A DNA stretch of 64,000 nucleotides, taken from the NCBI RefSeq assembly GCF_001681715.1, contig NZ_LNWY01000011.1, positions 27,158 to 91,157 of the forward strand. The letters are read 5' to 3'. Of this stretch, positions 28,456-36,871 are shown piece by piece. Positions within the stretch are counted from its first letter, which is position 1; every line of letters starts with the position of its first letter. The translations under genes and the position numbers were made by a program. The notes below the pieces were generated by a model, which was given only the letters and a program-made list of their open reading frames with translations, made no database searches and had not been told where the DNA came from. This DNA comes from Tritonibacter mobilis. GTDB taxonomy: Bacteria > Pseudomonadota > Alphaproteobacteria > Rhodobacterales > Rhodobacteraceae.

Positions 28456-28809
28456 CTACGCGCCTGAGGCGGTCTTGATCCAGCTGTTCAGGGCGCTTTG
28501 GCGGGATGTGCCGGTGCTATGAATGCCCAGCAGATCCACCAGCCAGAGCGCCTCATCATAGAGCCAAGCGTCTGACATGGGCGCAGTCATGCATCCGCCG
28601 AGGTCTGAGAATTGTTCGGACCTCTGATGCATCGGTGTCGCTCTGAGGGTCTCCGCCGCGGCATAGAGCGCAAGGGTGTTGATCTCGGCGGATGATGCGC
28701 GGGCGGTGGGCAACTTGGAGGATTGATCCGCCCGCGCCAGATCCGCACCGCGAGAGCAGTGCGAAACCTCGGGACAGTCGGCGGCGCGCAATCCTCCAAC
28801 GCGCCGCAT
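28456..28809 (-). CDS. hypothetical phage-region protein
   Basis: A 117-residue frame ending three bases before the upstream ATG of the methylase-like gene, which fits a packed minus-strand operon. The C-terminal half (MTAPMSDAWLYDEALWLVDL) looks like real protein, while the N-terminal half is less convincing, so translation may start later. No domain recognised. Its first codon overlaps, on the opposite strand, the open frame of the next plus-strand gene. Confidence 0.35.
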   Translation of the reverse strand: MRRVGGLRAADCPEVSHCSRGADLARADQSSKLPTARASSAEINTLALYAAAETLRATPMHQRSEQFSDLGGCMTAPMSDAWLYDEALWLVDLLGIHSTGTSRQSALNSWIKTASGA

Positions 28810-28834
28810 GTGTTCAGTGGTCTCGGAGGGGCGG

Positions 28835-29383
28835 GTGCAGGAGTTGTTGATCACGCCGCTGGAGGCATTGGGGTTGGCGCGGCCCTCGACGCTGACCAAG
28901 GCGCAGTTTGCGGTGACGCTGGGCGAGTTGCGCCAGAAGCTGGCCTATATGTCTCCAGCGAGCCTCGCGGTGCTGCGGGATTGGGTCGAGGCTCACCCGG
29001 GCGGCAAGGATAAGGATCGGTTTCCGATTGGGCTGAAGATCCTGAACAAGGCGCGCGAGATCCAACCGCCGGAGAGCGGGCCGTCGCCGCTGATGCTCAA
29101 GGTCTTCGGGCACGCGCTAGGGCAAGAGGCGACGGCCGGGAGCTGGGCTCCGGAGTTGCTGCGCTACCTGCGCGGGGCGCGGGAATGGCCGGGACGCTAC
29201 ACCGTTACCCAGATCCGCAATGAGGCGGATGGGGCCGCGCGGCGGAGGGCAGATATCGAAATGCGGGCAGGGCGCGGGGATCGGTTGTCGATGGAGGATG
29301 AGAGCTTTCGCGCCCGACGATCTGAAGCGCTGCAGAAATGCAAAGAGATTGCAGACCAGGTACAGCGGGATGCAGCAGCATGA
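28835..29383 (+). CDS. hypothetical phage-region protein
   Basis: A 182-residue soluble, helical, charged protein. I chose GTG 28835 because GGAGG lies five bases upstream; ATG 28808 in the same frame has no such site. No family recognised. Position after the early minus-strand genes and ATGA coupling to the next gene suggest an early or regulatory phage operon. Confidence 0.6.
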   Translation: MQELLITPLEALGLARPSTLTKAQFAVTLGELRQKLAYMSPASLAVLRDWVEAHPGGKDKDRFPIGLKILNKAREIQPPESGPSPLMLKVFGHALGQEATAGSWAPELLRYLRGAREWPGRYTVTQIRNEADGAARRRADIEMRAGRGDRLSMEDESFRARRSEALQKCKEIADQVQRDAAA

Positions 29384-30111
29384 GCGAGCATGTTGTGATC
29401 GCAGCATCTGATGGCGTGGCGGATCTGACCCCGGTGGCAAAGTTCATGGCGGCGCGCCAGCTGCGCCTGAAGGCGGAGGCAGATCGCATCGAGGCGGTGA
29501 AGGCCCGGGGCTATGTTCCCGAGGTCTGCAGTGATGCCATCCCCGAGGCTCCGGCCCGGGGAGCAATCCGCGTGTTCCAACCGATGAGCCTGTTTCCCGA
29601 TGGTGAAAACGACTGGAAGGCCCGCCCCTCGGGATACCGTGGCCGGTCGGCCATGCAGTGCGCGGATGTGTTCGATGTGATGGCGGCCAAGGCGGCCAGC
29701 AACGGCAAGCCCGCGCCCTTCACCCGCGCGCAGGTGGCCGCAGGGCGATATTATCGGGATCTGGTCGAGCGCCACGCCTGCGCCGGAGTGCGCTGCTCCT
29801 CTGTTGAGGCCATCCGTAGCGGCGGTGGTGGCAGTGGCAGCTTCATCGATGCAGTGCTGCGGCAACGCGAAGAGATCGAGCGCATCCAAAGGCGCATCGG
29901 CACGGGTACTGCTATGGCCGTGCGCAAGATCCGCCCGTCCAAACGTGGTTCACGCGTGAACATCACGGATCGGCGGCTGGTGGATATGGTGTGTCTGGAG
30001 GACAAGCCGATCAGCGCGGTGCTGCGGGCAAATGGGTGGAGTGTGCGGGGGCAGACGTCCGGTGCGTTGCGGCAGGTTTTGGCTGAGGTGTTGGAGCGGG
30101 TAATACTTTGA
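29380..30111 (+). CDS. hypothetical phage-region protein, possibly DNA-binding
   Basis: A 243-residue basic protein coupled by ATGA to the preceding gene. The middle carries FTRAQVAAGRYYRDLVERHA and a glycine-serine linker; the last 60 residues (DRRLVDMVCLEDKPISAVLR, then ANGWSVRGQTSGALRQVL) look like a helix-turn-helix. I know similar proteins from prophages of Rhodobacteraceae but not their function. Base composition drops sharply right after its stop. Confidence 0.65.
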   Translation: MSEHVVIAASDGVADLTPVAKFMAARQLRLKAEADRIEAVKARGYVPEVCSDAIPEAPARGAIRVFQPMSLFPDGENDWKARPSGYRGRSAMQCADVFDVMAAKAASNGKPAPFTRAQVAAGRYYRDLVERHACAGVRCSSVEAIRSGGGGSGSFIDAVLRQREEIERIQRRIGTGTAMAVRKIRPSKRGSRVNITDRRLVDMVCLEDKPISAVLRANGWSVRGQTSGALRQVLAEVLERVIL

Positions 30112-30228
30112 AGGTGCCGCGTTTTAAGGCATTCGGTTTACATCACGAACTTAGAGCGGAGATCGCCGAATATTACATTCACGAAGTGTTCGAAAGCTAA
30201 ATGAAACACTATACGATCTAGTAATCGC

Positions 30229-31416
30229 GTGCTCAATGTGCCGTCACGCTATGGTTGTGTCTTGCTCGCAAATATGCAATGCGGCTACCTATTGGTAGTA
30301 TTTTTATTAGCAGGTATTGTTGTGAGAAGCCAAGAGAGCTTTGACTGTTGGGTGGAGACATCGGGGCAGCCAGTTAGTGAACAGGTATCGTCAACTGCCC
30401 TCCACCTCGAAGATATTTCAGATGTTGATATACCTTCGTGCAATGAAATTTCCGCTTTACGCTCGAGCTTGCCAGAGGCGCCGGCAGCTTTGCTCGCATC
30501 TCTCTACGGCCCCAGTGCGCCGAAACATGTTTACCTTCTGGTAGATGGCACTCTGCGAGCCGAAGTGGCAGGGCTGTTTGATTTAGATGTGGTCAGTGCG
30601 AATGCATCGTCACTATTCACCGATACAGTTGCCGAGAGTCTTGGTGAAGCAGGGCCATGGTTAGTGGATCTATCGATTTCTAACCAAAACGAACCTGGAG
30701 ACGTGAGCCTGCTTCACGACTTTTTCGCCCGCCATTGGCCTGCAGGTTATAGCATACTTATATCTACAGATGCTTCATTCGACGCACTCCGCGGTCATCT
30801 GAAGCGCTTCATCAAGCGACCCATACTAGATGACGGTAGAGTGCTCACATTCCGCTTTTGGGATCCACGTATCTTGACCCCATTTTTAACGACAATCCAA
30901 GATGACAGAAGTCGTGCCCGCAGAATGGCGATAACCGACGAAGGGTTACCCATAGCCTACATTCTACCAAGCTCCAAAGTGCAAACAGTAGATCCAGATA
31001 ATCTTGTCGCGGTTCGCATCTCTCCGGATGCTGATCTTTTGTTAGAACCGATGCGGCCATTGCGCTTGTGTTATGCAGACTTTGATGATCTTGCGCGTGA
31101 GCGGGCGATCCAGAGAAACACCCGTATTGCTGAGCGTTTGCGTCAAGACTTTGCAACAGAGTTGGAAGGGCGTCCCATTGAGCAAATTCAATTGGCCGTT
31201 CATCATGCGGTGGAGCGATTTGGGGCATTCGGTTTTCGCAATCACGCACATCTTCACTTTTTTGCAGCGTGGTCGTTGTTTTATGGTCCGGCCTTCGAGC
31301 GGAGTGATCCTACGAGGGAGTTGGAGGCCATACTAGATTCCGATGCGCACGAAACTGAGCGATTTCGCGCGTTCAGGCGAAGGTTCGAGACTTTCACCAC
31401 GAAGAGGGCAGTTTGA
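30229..31416 (+). CDS. DUF4123 protein, type VI effector adaptor
   Basis: Up to 395 residues. A DUF4123 domain is recognisable from about residue 100 (KHVYLLVDGTLRAEVAGLFD, PWLVDLSI, FDALRGHLKRFIKRPILDDG, FRFWDPRILTPFL). DUF4123 proteins are adaptors that load a specific toxin on the VgrG spike. The first 80 residues from GTG 30229 are odd and partly hydrophobic, so a later start such as GTG 30352 is possible. It overlaps the toxin gene by four bases. AT-richer than the phage genes on either side. No other type VI gene is in the window. Confidence 0.8.
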   Translation: MLNVPSRYGCVLLANMQCGYLLVVFLLAGIVVRSQESFDCWVETSGQPVSEQVSSTALHLEDISDVDIPSCNEISALRSSLPEAPAALLASLYGPSAPKHVYLLVDGTLRAEVAGLFDLDVVSANASSLFTDTVAESLGEAGPWLVDLSISNQNEPGDVSLLHDFFARHWPAGYSILISTDASFDALRGHLKRFIKRPILDDGRVLTFRFWDPRILTPFLTTIQDDRSRARRMAITDEGLPIAYILPSSKVQTVDPDNLVAVRISPDADLLLEPMRPLRLCYADFDDLARERAIQRNTRIAERLRQDFATELEGRPIEQIQLAVHHAVERFGAFGFRNHAHLHFFAAWSLFYGPAFERSDPTRELEAILDSDAHETERFRAFRRRFETFTTKRAV

Positions 31417-33035
31417 TGACGGAGACACTCGAACCTGCCTCAATTGCCGCCCGTTCTGAACGATCCGCATATGCTGAAGCTACACCGCCCAACGGTGTAT
31501 GTGCCACCTGTCGCGGGCCAGTGATGGTGCGCGGCTACTATGACGACTATTGGCGTTCACCCATCACGATGTCAGAGTTCCGGATTGAAGATGCGAATGG
31601 TATCGCACTCGATGGTGGTTTGCGCCTTCAAGGGATGCCTTCCTTCGGGCGGCAGGATGGCGATGGGACCGAGGGCCTCGAAAATGAACTTGGCTATGCC
31701 GAGTTTAATGACGCACAGCGTGGCGGAGTCGTCGCCGAATTGCTTGCCGACGAAGCAGCTCTGCTAGAAGCTCAAGAATTGTCTAAGAAAATTAAAGATG
31801 ATCTGCGTGCGCTGGCGATGCGAATGGAAACCTCGTTGCAGCATTGGATACGCGAATGGGAAAGTGACGGATGGTGGGGTGCAATAGGAACGTTCTTTGA
31901 AGGAGTGCGTGGTGGCGTCACGGCTTGGTGGAACGGGGAAGGTGAATTCTGGTCAGCGGTCGGAGACTGGATAGCGGGCTTGCCTGACGCGATTGGAAAC
32001 ACTTGGGATAGCATGACAGATGGCGCTCGCGCGCTTTGGGAAAACCGTGATCGCATCGTCGGAATGATACAGGCCTTGGCCGAAGGGGCGGTGAATACTT
32101 TCGAGCAGGGCATCGAAGCGCTGGCTGACATCGTATCAGAAATCCCTGATTTGAATGAAGTCGCAGGACTTCTCCAAGATCTCGTCCGTCGCTCAGCAGA
32201 ATGGAGCGGGGCGATGATCGAGGTCGCAACACGTACAGATGTTCTGCGCGTGATGGCAGCTACTTCGCTTGGAGTGTTGATGCTTGTGCCCCCGAACTTC
32301 TGGGCGGAAGTGGTCGGTCAAGGCATAGGCTTTCTGATCCCCGAGGCAATAATTTCCGTTGTGTTTCTTCTCATCGCAGCCTTCACGGGAGGGAGTGGCG
32401 GTGCTGCCCTTGCGGCTCGGCTTACTGCCTTCGCTGCTCGGGTAACCACTCAATTGACCACTCGCGCCGCGCGCGCGGGGCGGGTTCTGGGGGATCTATT
32501 CTCAACGCTAATCGGGTTGGTGGAAAAACTCACCGATCTTGTGAAGTCCCTACTCAAAGGGCGACGGGAGCGTCGTGCAGGGACTACAGATGCAGAGATT
32601 GAAATCGAACGTAGCTCTGCGGTGCAACGCGTTCCCCCAAAAAGAAAGCCTTGGGAGCGTCAGGATTTAGATGAGGAGTGGTATGACGCTGAAACTGGGG
32701 AACTTCGTTGGCCCCCAAATGATGGCTTTGGTGCCGCTCCAACCCAAGAAACTTTAAGACCCGGAACGCGTATTGACCGGTTCAGCGGTCGCACTGGCTT
32801 GGATGATACGGGCAGGTATCTATCTCCCGAGGGCACCGATTTTGGCTCTCGTGCACTTCCCTATGACCCTTCAACGCAGCAATATGCGGTTTATGAAGTC
32901 GTTCAGGATCTCCCGGTGTCGGCTGGACAGGCTGCACCATGGTTTGGTGAGGTGGGTGGTGCAACGCAGTATATGCTCGACCGCCCATTGAACGACTTGA
33001 TTAACAACGGATTTATTCGACAGGTGTATCCATGA
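31413..33035 (+). CDS. type VI secretion toxin with C-terminal TNT (NAD glycohydrolase) domain
   Basis: A 540-residue protein. Residues 26-36 hold a CxxC pair. A long Trp-rich amphipathic region (about 135-270) and a hydrophobic stretch (about 280-345) precede a basic linker. The last 108 residues match the TNT fold: WPPNDGF at 433, RIDRFSGRTG, YLSPEGTDFGSRALPY, then LPVSAGQAAPWFGEVGGATQ, including the Gln of the GGxTQY motif. TNT domains destroy NAD in target cells. Coupling to a DUF4123 adaptor upstream and small genes downstream fits a toxin cargo cassette. The middle region may aid delivery or membrane crossing. Confidence 0.8.
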   Translation: MMTETLEPASIAARSERSAYAEATPPNGVCATCRGPVMVRGYYDDYWRSPITMSEFRIEDANGIALDGGLRLQGMPSFGRQDGDGTEGLENELGYAEFNDAQRGGVVAELLADEAALLEAQELSKKIKDDLRALAMRMETSLQHWIREWESDGWWGAIGTFFEGVRGGVTAWWNGEGEFWSAVGDWIAGLPDAIGNTWDSMTDGARALWENRDRIVGMIQALAEGAVNTFEQGIEALADIVSEIPDLNEVAGLLQDLVRRSAEWSGAMIEVATRTDVLRVMAATSLGVLMLVPPNFWAEVVGQGIGFLIPEAIISVVFLLIAAFTGGSGGAALAARLTAFAARVTTQLTTRAARAGRVLGDLFSTLIGLVEKLTDLVKSLLKGRRERRAGTTDAEIEIERSSAVQRVPPKRKPWERQDLDEEWYDAETGELRWPPNDGFGAAPTQETLRPGTRIDRFSGRTGLDDTGRYLSPEGTDFGSRALPYDPSTQQYAVYEVVQDLPVSAGQAAPWFGEVGGATQYMLDRPLNDLINNGFIRQVYP

Positions 33036-33295
33036 AGACAACAATGACACTTAAAGAGATGAAGGACTACCTAGATCGCCATGGCGTCGAAGACGGCTCA
33101 GTTTATACGCATGGTGGCCTCGGTGGAGGCGATATTGACGGTATCGAGGAGATCGATGGCGTTTGGCATACATATTTCAGCGAGCGAGGTAGCAAGAATG
33201 CCTATCGGGCTTGGCCAGACGAAGAATCTGCGGTCGCGTATCTCTTGCCGAGAATTGTTGCATTGGCGAAGCAGTATCGGATTTGGACGGGATGA
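33032..33295 (+). CDS. candidate immunity protein 1
   Basis: An 87-residue acidic protein that overlaps the toxin gene by four bases and the next gene by four. The core GIEEIDGVWHTYFSERGSKN is closely matched in the next protein, so the two are tandem paralogues. Place and size fit a cytoplasmic immunity protein that blocks the TNT toxin. No named family recognised. Confidence 0.7.
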   Translation: MKTTMTLKEMKDYLDRHGVEDGSVYTHGGLGGGDIDGIEEIDGVWHTYFSERGSKNAYRAWPDEESAVAYLLPRIVALAKQYRIWTG

Positions 33296-33543
33296 AATTG
33301 CAACCTACAAGGCAAGCCATCGTTCAGTATCTTCTTGAGCATGGACTGATTGAAGGCCAAGACTACACGATCGGTGGACTGCGAACTAATAAGGCGAGAA
33401 ATGATCGCTCCCTTATTGGTATCGAAGAATTCAATGGCTTTTGGCGTACCTATGTGGCTGAGGAAGCCCGCAAGACAGGATATGAGCACTGGCCGTCGTT
33501 CCTCTGCGCTGCAAAACATATTATAGAGGAATACAATGGGTGA
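33292..33543 (+). CDS. candidate immunity protein 2, paralogue of the preceding gene
   Basis: An 83-residue protein beginning at ATG 33292 in an ATGA junction. GIEEFNGFWRTYVAEEARKT parallels the core of the upstream protein, and EHWPSFLCAAKHIIEEY aligns with its C-terminus. The two differ enough to protect against different toxin variants. An upstream in-frame extension exists but overlaps the first gene fully and is unlikely. Confidence 0.65.
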   Translation: MKLQPTRQAIVQYLLEHGLIEGQDYTIGGLRTNKARNDRSLIGIEEFNGFWRTYVAEEARKTGYEHWPSFLCAAKHIIEEYNG

Positions 33544-33697
33544 AGTTTAGCCGGAACTCGCAATGTCGCAGGATTGTTCGTGTGAGCTCGCGAAATTCTA
33601 ATGATCTTGAAAACCCTGCTCTCTAAACTACACTTCCACATTCCCCCTTGACGCTGATGTCACCGGCATATCAGTAAAATATGCATCATCATTGATT

Positions 33698-33726
33698 GCG
33701 CCCACGGGAAACCGGCGGGCGCTTTT
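33698..33726 (+). terminator. hairpin with T-tract upstream of the HNH pseudogene
   Basis: GCGCCC at 33698-33703 pairs with GGGCGC at 33717-33722, followed by TTTT. It lies 150 bases after the immunity genes and probably ends that transcript before the phage packaging region. Confidence 0.55.
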
Positions 33727-33743
33727 GCGTTCCGGGGTATGGT

Positions 33744-34106
33744 ATGACGGCACGGAGCGAGTATCACCATTTGTACAACCTGTCGGCGTGGCGGCGTCGG
33801 CTGAGGTCTGAGCATCTGGCACGGGAGCCGCTGTGCCGGGCGTGTCTGCGGCGGGGGATCTTGAACGATGGCACGCTGACGGCGTCGAGGTCTCGACAGG
33901 TGAACCCAAAGCGCTGCCGCCTGGTGGTGGATCATGTGATCCCGCATCGGGGCGATCCGGCGCTGTTTCTGGATCCGGGCAATCTGTAGACGCTGTGCCC
34001 GGATGACCACGATCAGAACAAACAACGGCTGGAGGCGCGCGGATACTCGGAAGAGCGCGGCGCGGATGGCTGGCCGGTGGATCCACAGCACCCGGCCAAC
34101 CGCTGA
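33744..34106 (+). pseudogene. phage HNH endonuclease with one nonsense codon
   Basis: The frame from ATG 33744 encodes 120 codons with one TAG at 33987-33989. Before it are EYHHLYNLSAWRRRLRSEHL, EPLCRACLRRG and the catalytic VVDHVIPHRGDP; after it TLCPDDHDQNKQRLEARGY and a normal C-terminus. The break reads GNL-stop-TLC; CAG to TAG is the likely change. HNH genes of this kind sit ahead of terminase genes in prophages and take part in packaging cuts. The stop falls inside the nuclease domain, so it should be inactive. Confidence 0.85.
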
Positions 34107-34240
34107 CGCAGCGGAGCGAATACCCCGGGGGGATGGTTCGAAGGAAATCCGGAATCGGTGGCAACCGGAGGGAGAGCCTTTTTCTGTGCAAAATGGAAAT
34201 TGAATAGAAAAAGACACATGAACAAGGAGTTGATCGGGAG

Positions 34241-34760
34241 ATGCGAGGGCGCAGACCGGCAGAGGAAAAATTTGTGCTCCTCGCAGAGGAGGGCATGCCG
34301 CTTCACAATCTGGAAGAGCGGGCGGGGCGGCATTGGCCTCTACATGATGGTGGCCGATGGAGAGCCCCGGGCCGAGATCTATGCGGCGGCGGCCAAGAAA
34401 GACTAGGCGGGGATCCTATTCCAGGATGCGGTGGCGATGGTGGATCAATCGCCGGTGCTTAAACGTCGCGTACAGCAGCAAGGCGAGACCCCCGTCTGGC
34501 AGATGACCTATCGGGGGCGCAGCGGTGACAAGCGCAAGTTCAAGCCGCTCTCGGCGGAGAAGACGCAATCCGGCCCGCGTCCGCATCGTGCGCTCACCGA
34601 TGAGGTGCATGAGTAACCCAACCGGGATGTGATCGATATGCTGGAGCGGGGCTTCAAGTTCCGCAAACAACCGCTCCTTTGCATGGCGACCAACTCCGGT
34701 ACTGACAAAAAAAATGATCTGCGGGTAAGCAACACCAGCATGGCATCGATGCCGTCAAGC
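34241..34760 (+). pseudogene. phage terminase remnant (small-subunit start joined to large-subunit fragment)
   Basis: ATG 34241, with AGGAGTTGATCGGGAG above it, opens MRGRRPAEEKFVLLAEEG, like a small terminase subunit. From about 34335 another frame gives large-subunit sequence: GLYMMVADGEPRAEIYAAAA, ILFQDAVAMVDQSPVLKRRV, SGPRPHRALTDEVHE and FKFRKQPLLCMATNSGTD. That frame is cut by TAG at 34404-34406 and TAA at 34614-34616, both explained by a C to T change in a Gln codon. The DEVHE string is the Walker B part of the packaging ATPase. Homology fades after about 34700. Confidence 0.75.
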
Positions 34761-35124
34761 GCCTTATGATCTCTGGGTGCGGCTGGGGTCTATTGAGGCT
34801 GTGCCGGGGGGCAGCTGAAACATCCCTAGCTTGCAGACAGCACCCGGGGTAGCGAAGCGCAGATACCGCCCTTTGCAAAGTCGGCGGATTTAACGACGTG
34901 GGGCGAGCCCTTCCGCAGGCACCCAAGGAAGACCTGACCTTCGCCGCAGATACCGCCCCAATCACCTTCGAAAGGCGGGGATGTGGGACGACGCATGGTT
35001 CACAGCGGTAGCTACGCGGCCATCAGACCACGACGCGGCCTCTCGGTTGTAGGTCATCCGACCTCGGTCGCGCATCGAGCTGTCCCGGTTCGAAACCCTC
35101 GAGCCAAAGCTGCGCAATCGCGCA
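34761..35124. other. non-coding debris with a repeated 14-base word
   Basis: No gene seen. CGCAGATACCGCCC occurs at 34859-34872 and again at 34945-34958, and a related ACAGATACCGC occurs near 35712. The stretch looks like shuffled leftovers at the right side of the prophage. Confidence 0.4.
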
Positions 35125-35475
35125 CTAGTCCAAGACGCGCGCGACCGCGCCAATTAAGTCCAGCACCTCGCGCGTATCGCGATCCACACGATAGACATAT
35201 TCACCCACGCGGTAGTAGGTCTGATCGCGATTAAGTCCGTACTGCCGCGGATCGCCGATGATGGTGTAATCTCCATAGATCACATCTCCACGGTTGTACT
35301 TGCGGGCTTGACCGGGCGGAACGCAAGGAGGGTTTTTCTTGGCGAGGCCAGGAGGGCAATTGGTTACTTTGTACGCACCGCCTGAATGCCCTTGTCCAGA
35401 TTTGTGGTTTCCCGCCTCTGCAGCCACCCCGAAAGAGGTGCCCGCTGCCGCAATTAGAACTAATAACCGTCTCAT
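35125..35475 (-). CDS. small secreted protein of unknown function
   Basis: A 116-residue protein from ATG 35475. Residues 1-22 are a signal peptide (MRRLLVLIAAAGTSFGVAAE). The mature part has two cysteines in NCPPGLAKKNPPCVPPGQAR and a C-terminal YRVGEYVYRVDRDTREVLDL. This CPPGLAKK...CVPPGQARK pattern is frequent in short periplasmic proteins of Rhodobacteraceae. The last part recalls proteins with RcnB-like tails, which is only an impression. No operon partner. Confidence 0.75.
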   Translation of the reverse strand: MRRLLVLIAAAGTSFGVAAEAGNHKSGQGHSGGAYKVTNCPPGLAKKNPPCVPPGQARKYNRGDVIYGDYTIIGDPRQYGLNRDQTYYRVGEYVYRVDRDTREVLDLIGAVARVLD

Positions 35476-36054
35476 GATGTTGCTCCGTTTCTTTTTGCTG
35501 TCCACAAAGATAGCCATTGCTGCTGCAAAGTGTTGCCATCCAAAAAGAACCTTGGCGAAAAGGTGCCTAGGAGCGTATCGCCGAGTCCGAGGTCGTAGAT
35601 GTTGGTAGCGCGGCGAAACATATGCCCCGCCGACGTGACAAAAATCGTCGCCGATATGATCCATCGTCGGTTAGGATCCACGATCCACTTGTGGCATTAC
35701 GGCAGCTTGGTTGCACAGATACCGCGCCCGCTTCCCGTCACTGAATGACGCCAGGCAGCCCCGAAGCGGACCTCCGGCCTGTCGTTTAGCTGTGATGGGC
35801 TCTTATGCGGGGCGGACGGGAAGCTGCAAATCGCTGTGGTTGCACGACAATTCCTACAAATGCAAAAAGCCGCCATTCGAGTACCGAGTATACCGCGGTC
35901 CGGGCAGAAGCAGAACGATGTTTGGAGCCGACGAGAACCGTGCGCCATGTTGGCGCAAAGGTTTGGGCGGCAAAGCGCTGGTCCGCCATGAGGACCATCG
36001 TTTCAGGCGAAATGTTCGGCCTTTTGGGGGATGCGGTTGGAACGGAAATACAAG
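35476..36054. other. intergenic region, no gene recognised
   Basis: Several short open frames exist on both strands but none has a ribosome binding site with protein-like content. The short repeat ACAGATACCGC near 35712 links it to the debris before the secreted-protein gene. Composition changes several times, as expected of patchwork DNA. Confidence 0.35.
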
Positions 36055-36162
36055 TCAAAGCCGCCACCTCGGCGGCTTGCGCCGCATCCCTAGTTCGTCA
36101 TCGACGATCAGGATGTGTGCATTGTGCAAAGGGTCGGCTGTCGCCTCGGATATGCTTGTCAC
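36055..36162 (-). pseudogene. response-regulator N-terminal fragment
   Basis: A GTG at 36162 behind GGGGGAG opens a 35-residue frame. Residues 15-26 read AHILIVDDELGM, the first strand and acidic pocket of a receiver domain. Homology then stops and the frame closes in repeated CCGCC/GGCGG sequence. I read it as the stub of a response regulator whose body was lost by rearrangement. Confidence 0.45.
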
Positions 36163-36205
36163 CGTCGTCTCCCCCTGATCCGAATACCCAAGTCGTGCTT
36201 TGTTA

Positions 36206-36349
36206 TGCATTATTTCCCAGGCGCGATATCTCTTGCCTCAAACCCAAGAAAGTTCGAATCTATGTTTTTGTATTTTTTTCAGCATATAATAACGCTGTAT
36301 GTGGCGTGCCACACTATTGGGCCCTGCCATTTTACTGCATAATTTCCCA
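36206..36349 (+). repeat. two direct copies of TGCATWATTTCCCA
   Basis: TGCATTATTTCCCA at 36206-36219 and TGCATAATTTCCCA at 36336-36349 match in 13 of 14 bases, 130 bases apart. The second copy ends 20 bases above the ATG of the trmO-like gene, so the pair could be operators or a trace of insertion at the left edge of the GC-rich island. Confidence 0.45.
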
Positions 36350-36369
36350 AATCATGAAAGGGGGCGCGA

Positions 36370-36849
36370 ATGGATCTACGTGAAAACGAACAAATCGTTC
36401 AACTCGCGCAGGCGTCAGACGCCGCGGTGCGCTTCATCGGCCGGATCCGCACACCGTGGTCCACGCGCGATCAATGCCCGCGGCAGGGGCGAATCGACGG
36501 GCCGGAATGCCAGATCGCGTTGTTACCCGAATGGCACGACGCGCTGGACGGACTGGAATTCTACCAGACCATCGAAGTGCTTTACTGGCTCGATCAAAGC
36601 CGCCGCGACCTGACGCGGCAAAGCCCGCGCAGCGACGGCAGCACCGTGGGCACCTTTGCCCTGCGCTCGCCCGCGCGGCCCAACCCGATCGGCACGTCGA
36701 TGGTGCGGCTGCTGCGGATCGAGGGGCCCGTGCTGCATGTGCAGGGGCTCGATTGCGTCGACGGCACGCCGTTGCTCGACCTCAAGCCGGACCGCTGCGC
36801 CTTTACCCCGAAGGCGCCCCCGCAGCCCGGCGACAGCCAGACTGCCTGA
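36370..36849 (+). CDS. TrmO-family (UPF0066/TsaA) S-adenosylmethionine methyltransferase
   Basis: A 159-residue beta-barrel methyltransferase family protein: FIGRIRTPWSTRDQCPRQGR, CQIALLPEWHDALDGLE, GTFALRSPARPNPIGTSMVR and LDLKPD are hallmark segments. TrmO methylates t6A37 in some tRNAs, though relatives next to metal-transport genes may have other targets. It is the first gene of the GC-rich molybdate-type island, 22 bases ahead of the first binding-protein gene. Base composition is far more GC-rich than the debris upstream. Confidence 0.8.
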   Translation: MDLRENEQIVQLAQASDAAVRFIGRIRTPWSTRDQCPRQGRIDGPECQIALLPEWHDALDGLEFYQTIEVLYWLDQSRRDLTRQSPRSDGSTVGTFALRSPARPNPIGTSMVRLLRIEGPVLHVQGLDCVDGTPLLDLKPDRCAFTPKAPPQPGDSQTA

Positions 36850-36871
36850 GACAGAATTTGGGAGACTATCC

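Noticed and set aside
33987..34616. Genetic recoding of TAG/TAA in the phage genes
   Set aside because: The likely original residues differ between sites and no suppressor tRNA is in the window, so decay is simpler.
35711..36178. 155-codon plus-strand frame in the debris
   Set aside because: No ribosome site, no recognisable domain and antisense to a clear response-regulator stub.
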